Below are positions 6,159 through 9,306 of a stretch of DNA of 9,306 bases, piece by piece (the stretch's first letter is position 1; the number at the start of each line of letters is the position of its first letter). The notes beneath the pieces are model-generated. The model was not told the origin of the DNA. It was given only the letters and a program-made list of their open reading frames with translations, and ran no database searches. Source of the DNA: Proteobacteria bacterium UBA6908 (GTDB lineage Bacteria; Pseudomonadota; Gammaproteobacteria; Acidiferrobacterales; UBA6901); the NCBI GenBank assembly GCA_002451085.1, contig DKBE01000109.1:1-9306 (forward strand), given 5' to 3'. The translations under genes and the position numbers were made by a program.

Positions 6159-8366
6159 CTAGCCTTTCATGCGGTTCAGGCGAATCACGGCTTCGAGTGA
6201 ACGCAACCGGCGCATGATATTCGCGAGATGCACACGGTTCCGCACCTCGATGGTGAAATCCATGGCCGTGTTCAGGCCATCGCGCTCCTCGATGTTGACC
6301 GTATCGATGTTGGCATCGAATTCGGCGATGACCGCGGCCACTTGCGCCAGCACCCCGCGCCGGTTCTTGGCTTCGACGCGGATATTGACCGGGAACACGC
6401 CCTCGATTTTTTCTTCCCAGTGCACATCGACCCACTGTTCCGGATGCTTGCGGAACTTGGCGACATTCGGGCAATCGGTGGTGTGCACGGTGATGCCACG
6501 ACCGGCCGACAGGAAGCCGAGGATCGGATCGCCGGGAATCGGCCGGCAGCAGCGCGCATAGGTGACGACCACGCCTTCCGTGCCGCGAATCGCCAGCACC
6601 GCCGCGGAGGCATCGCGGGCCACGGTGCCAGCACTGCCTCCCGGTAGCAATTGCAGGGCCACCACGGACGCCAGGCGATTACCGAGACCGATATCGGCCA
6701 GCAGGTCATTCCAGTCCTTGAGTTTCAGGGCCGACAACAATTCTTCCTGTTGCCGGGTACCGGTGGCGAGGGGGTCGAGGCCGATGTCCGTCAATGCCTT
6801 GTCGAGCAGACGCGCGCCCAGCTGAACCGATTCGCCGCGCTGCAGATTCTTGAGGTAGTGACGGATGTGGGCGCGCGCCTTGCTGGTAATGACGTAATCC
6901 AGCCACGACGGGCTCGGCCGTCCCCAGTTGGATGTCAGGATCTCGACGTGATTGCCATTGCGCAACACGGTGCGCAATGGCACCAGCACATGGTCGACCT
7001 TGGCCCCGATGCAGTGCAGGCCGATGTCGGTATGCACATCGTAAGCAAAATCGATGACGGTCGCGCCGCGCGGCAGCTTGCGGATGTCGCCTTTCGGGGT
7101 GAACACGTAGACCTCATCCGGGAACAGGTCGAGCTTGAGATGGTCGAGGAATTCGTTCGCGTTCCCGGACTCGCTCTGGATAGCCAGCAGGTCATGCAGC
7201 CAGTTGAGCGCGCGTTGCTGGCCGGAATCGGCGCCGTCGGTGGTCTTGTACAGCCAATGGGCTGCCACGCCCGCCTCGGCAACACGGTGCATGTCATGCG
7301 TCCGGATCTGCACTTCGATCGAGAGCCCGAACGGCCCGAACACCACCGTGTGCAGGGACTGGTAGCCATTGGCTTTGGGGATGGCGATATAGTCCTTGAA
7401 GCGCCCGGGGATCGGCTTGTAGAGGTTGTGCACGACGCCGAGAATCCGGTAGCAGGTGTCAACCTTGTCGGTCACGATGCGGAAGGCATATACATCATAG
7501 ACCTGCTCGAACGGCAGGTGCTTTTCGAGCATCTTGCGATAGATGGCGTACAGGCTTTTTTCCCGCCCGCTCACCTCGGCCGGCAGCCCTTCCTTGGCCA
7601 GTTGCGATACCAGCGCCGCCAGTACCTTCTCGACGATGGCCTTGCGATTACCCTGGCGGCGGCGCACCGATTCCGACAACACCCGGTAGCGCATCGGGTA
7701 AAGGTGGCGAAAGGAGAGATCTTCGAGCTCGTGTGCCCACTGGCGCATGCCGAGTCGATTGGCGATCGGAGCGTAGATTTCGATTGTCTCGCGCGCGATG
7801 GCATGCCGTCGCGCCAGCTTGAGGGACTCGAGGGTCCGCATGTTGTGCAGACGATCGGCAAGCTTGATGAGGATGACGCGAATGTCCTGTGACATCGCCA
7901 GCAGCATCTTGCGGAAATTTTCCGCCTGCTCGTCTTCCTCGGTGCGGAACTCGATCTGGTCAATCTTGCTGACGCCATCCACCAGCTCGGCGACGTCCTT
8001 GCCGAACAACTCGGCGATCTTGTCCTTGTTGTGGGCCGTGTCCTCGATGACGTCGTGAAGGATGGCGGCGCTGATGCTCTTGCTGTCGAGATGCATCAGC
8101 GCCAGGACGCGCGCGACCTCGATGGGATGAAAGATATAGGGCTCGCCACTGCGCCGGTGCTGGCCTTCGTGGGCCTCGGCGCTGAACAGGTAGGCACGAT
8201 AGACGTCAGCGACCTCCGGCGCGCTCAGATAACTCTCGAGCAGCGCACACAGGTCGCCGATATGGAAGCGGGCGTCCGGCGCGGACGCCGGCGGTTCAGG
8301 CGCTGGCGCTGCCTTCCGCGGTGGGCGCGGGGCTGTCCGCTCCGAGTGGGTTGGCTGTGTCGTCAT
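6159..8366 (-). CDS. spoT: SpoT, bifunctional (p)ppGpp synthetase/hydrolase
   Basis: RelA/SpoT homologue that degrades and makes (p)ppGpp in the stringent response. From ATG 8366 it has 735 residues. The HD hydrolase domain has H80, H104-D105 within HDVIEDT, and D171 in [11 protein letters not shown]. The synthetase domain has [14 protein letters not shown] (266-279), D291, [17 protein letters not shown] (324-340) and E351 in EVQIRT. RFKD (322-325) is the RxKD signature of bifunctional enzymes, not the ExDD of RelA. TGS spans about 413-480; a Cys-rich zinc-finger-like region has C606, C607, H628 and C632; a C-terminal ACT domain starts near 660. All catalytic residues I can check are present. 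Compared with E. coli there is a Pro/Ala-rich extension of about 33 residues, encoded across the rpoZ 3' end. GTG 8411 and ATG 8399 are further upstream options. It is 23 bp before ridA and probably co-transcribed with rpoZ. Confidence 0.97.
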   Translation of the reverse strand: MTTQPTHSERTAPRPPRKAAPAPEPPASAPDARFHIGDLCALLESYLSAPEVADVYRAYLFSAEAHEGQHRRSGEPYIFHPIEVARVLALMHLDSKSISAAILHDVIEDTAHNKDKIAELFGKDVAELVDGVSKIDQIEFRTEEDEQAENFRKMLLAMSQDIRVILIKLADRLHNMRTLESLKLARRHAIARETIEIYAPIANRLGMRQWAHELEDLSFRHLYPMRYRVLSESVRRRQGNRKAIVEKVLAALVSQLAKEGLPAEVSGREKSLYAIYRKMLEKHLPFEQVYDVYAFRIVTDKVDTCYRILGVVHNLYKPIPGRFKDYIAIPKANGYQSLHTVVFGPFGLSIEVQIRTHDMHRVAEAGVAAHWLYKTTDGADSGQQRALNWLHDLLAIQSESGNANEFLDHLKLDLFPDEVYVFTPKGDIRKLPRGATVIDFAYDVHTDIGLHCIGAKVDHVLVPLRTVLRNGNHVEILTSNWGRPSPSWLDYVITSKARAHIRHYLKNLQRGESVQLGARLLDKALTDIGLDPLATGTRQQEELLSALKLKDWNDLLADIGLGNRLASVVALQLLPGGSAGTVARDASAAVLAIRGTEGVVVTYARCCRPIPGDPILGFLSAGRGITVHTTDCPNVAKFRKHPEQWVDVHWEEKIEGVFPVNIRVEAKNRRGVLAQVAAVIAEFDANIDTVNIEERDGLNTAMDFTIEVRNRVHLANIMRRLRSLEAVIRLNRMKG

Positions 8367-8589
8367 CCGCCTCGTCCCCGATCTCCGGGGCGACTTCATC
8401 GAGGATGGCACTGGTCACAAATCCACCTGCGATTTCACGCAGGGCGATCACCGTGGGTTTGTCGTTGGCACGGGTCACAGTCGGCTCGGCACCGTCATTC
8501 AACTGACGGGCGCGCTTGGTGGCCACCAGCACCAGCTGGAAACGGTTGTCGACATTCTCAAGGCAGTCTTCTACGGTAACGCGGGCCAT
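8296..8589 (-). CDS. rpoZ: RNA polymerase omega subunit
   Basis: Small subunit that helps RNA polymerase beta' fold and, in E. coli, forms part of a ppGpp-binding site. The 97 residues start [20 protein letters not shown] and contain the family pattern NRFxLVLVAxxRARQL (15-30) and [17 protein letters not shown] (42-58). The C-terminal third is acidic then Ala/Pro/Ser-rich and poorly conserved, as usual for omega. ATG 8589 has GAGGA at 8598-8594, four bases upstream, a slightly short spacing. The last ~24 codons overlap the start of spoT in another frame. The pairing of omega with SpoT is common in gammaproteobacteria and fits their shared link to ppGpp. Confidence 0.97.
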   Translation of the reverse strand: MARVTVEDCLENVDNRFQLVLVATKRARQLNDGAEPTVTRANDKPTVIALREIAGGFVTSAILDEVAPEIGDEADDDTANPLGADSPAPTAEGSASA

Positions 8590-8636
8590 GGAGTCCTCGG
8601 CATGAAATCAGTGAAAAATCAGCATATTGCCCGATG

Positions 8637-8645
8637 ATTGTAACA
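8637..8645 (-). promoter_or_regulatory. Candidate extended -10 promoter for rpoZ-spoT
   Basis: The minus strand reads TG-T-TACAAT (8645-8637): a TACAAT -10 box (5/6) with the TGn extension. No good -35 is visible at 16-18 bp, which extended -10 promoters can tolerate. Transcription would begin near 8630, leaving a leader of about 40 bases before rpoZ. This is a motif match only. It would let rpoZ-spoT be expressed independently of gmk. Confidence 0.45.
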
Positions 8646-8649
8646 GAGC

Positions 8650-8673
8650 GCCGGGGGATGTGCCTGCCCCGGC
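8650..8673 (-). repeat. GC-rich inverted repeat downstream of gmk
   Basis: GCCGGGG and CCCCGGC form a perfect 7-bp stem around a 10-base loop, in the gmk-rpoZ gap. On the transcribed strand it is followed by GCTCTGTTAC, not a run of T, so it is at best a weak terminator or attenuator for gmk transcripts. It also lies directly upstream of the candidate rpoZ -10 box, where a -35 element or regulator site would be. Confidence 0.4.
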
Positions 8674-8742
8674 ACCAAATGTTCAGGGTGTCGGGTGATA
8701 CACGCCCCGGTCCTCTCGTGAATCTCTTTGAATTTCCGTGGC

Positions 8743-9306
<564 letters not shown>

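Noticed and set aside
6136..6474. Upstream extension of the ridA frame, adding about 113 residues
   Set aside because: It runs through the 3' end of spoT in another frame with no RidA similarity. The ATG at 6135 has a ribosome site and matches the family start.
6651..7892. Long (413-codon) open frame on the plus strand opposite spoT
   Set aside because: It mirrors the spoT coding strand, has no recognisable domain and lies wholly inside a strongly conserved gene. Long antisense frames are common opposite GC-rich genes.

Overview
The window is a compact, GC-rich (about 60% by eye) stretch of bacterial chromosome. All nine genes I can support lie on the minus strand. The protein sequences closely resemble gammaproteobacterial housekeeping proteins (E. 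coli and Pseudomonas Gmk, omega, SpoT, RidA, RecG, UbiC, UbiA, UbiD). The order gmk-rpoZ-spoT-ridA-recG, with ridA where E. coli has trmH, points to a non-enteric gammaproteobacterium. I cannot name the genus.

In transcription order (right to left):
(1) 9306-8743 is gmk, missing its first ~15 codons at the window edge.
(2) 8742-8590 is the only sizeable intergenic gap (153 bp). It holds a GC-rich hairpin and a candidate extended -10 promoter for rpoZ.
(3) 8589-5689 holds rpoZ, spoT and ridA. The 5' end of spoT overlaps the 3' end of rpoZ by about 71 bp in another frame.
(4) 5650-3563 is recG.
(5) 3509-3309 is a 66-residue, two-helix membrane protein (DUF2788-like).
(6) 3268-1 is a tight ubiquinone cluster: ubiC, ubiA, a glutathione S-transferase family gene and ubiD. 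ubiD runs off the left edge. These genes overlap by 4-10 bp or are separated by 6 bp, so they are probably translationally coupled. A possible promoter just before ubiC would start the transcript at the ATG itself.

Functionally the right half covers guanine nucleotides and stress: Gmk makes GDP, SpoT makes and degrades (p)ppGpp, omega is the RNA polymerase subunit that forms part of a ppGpp site, RidA removes reactive enamines, and RecG remodels stalled replication forks. The left half makes 4-hydroxybenzoate from chorismate (UbiC), prenylates it (UbiA) and later decarboxylates it (UbiD) on the way to ubiquinone.

I see no mobile element, CRISPR array, tRNA, rRNA, prophage or defence gene. 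I found no evidence for an undescribed multi-gene system. The points worth a second look are small: the rpoZ/spoT dual-coding overlap, the leaderless-type ubiC promoter centred on a palindrome, the basic tail on RidA, the GST gene inside the ubi cluster, and the DUF2788-like gene between recG and ubiC.
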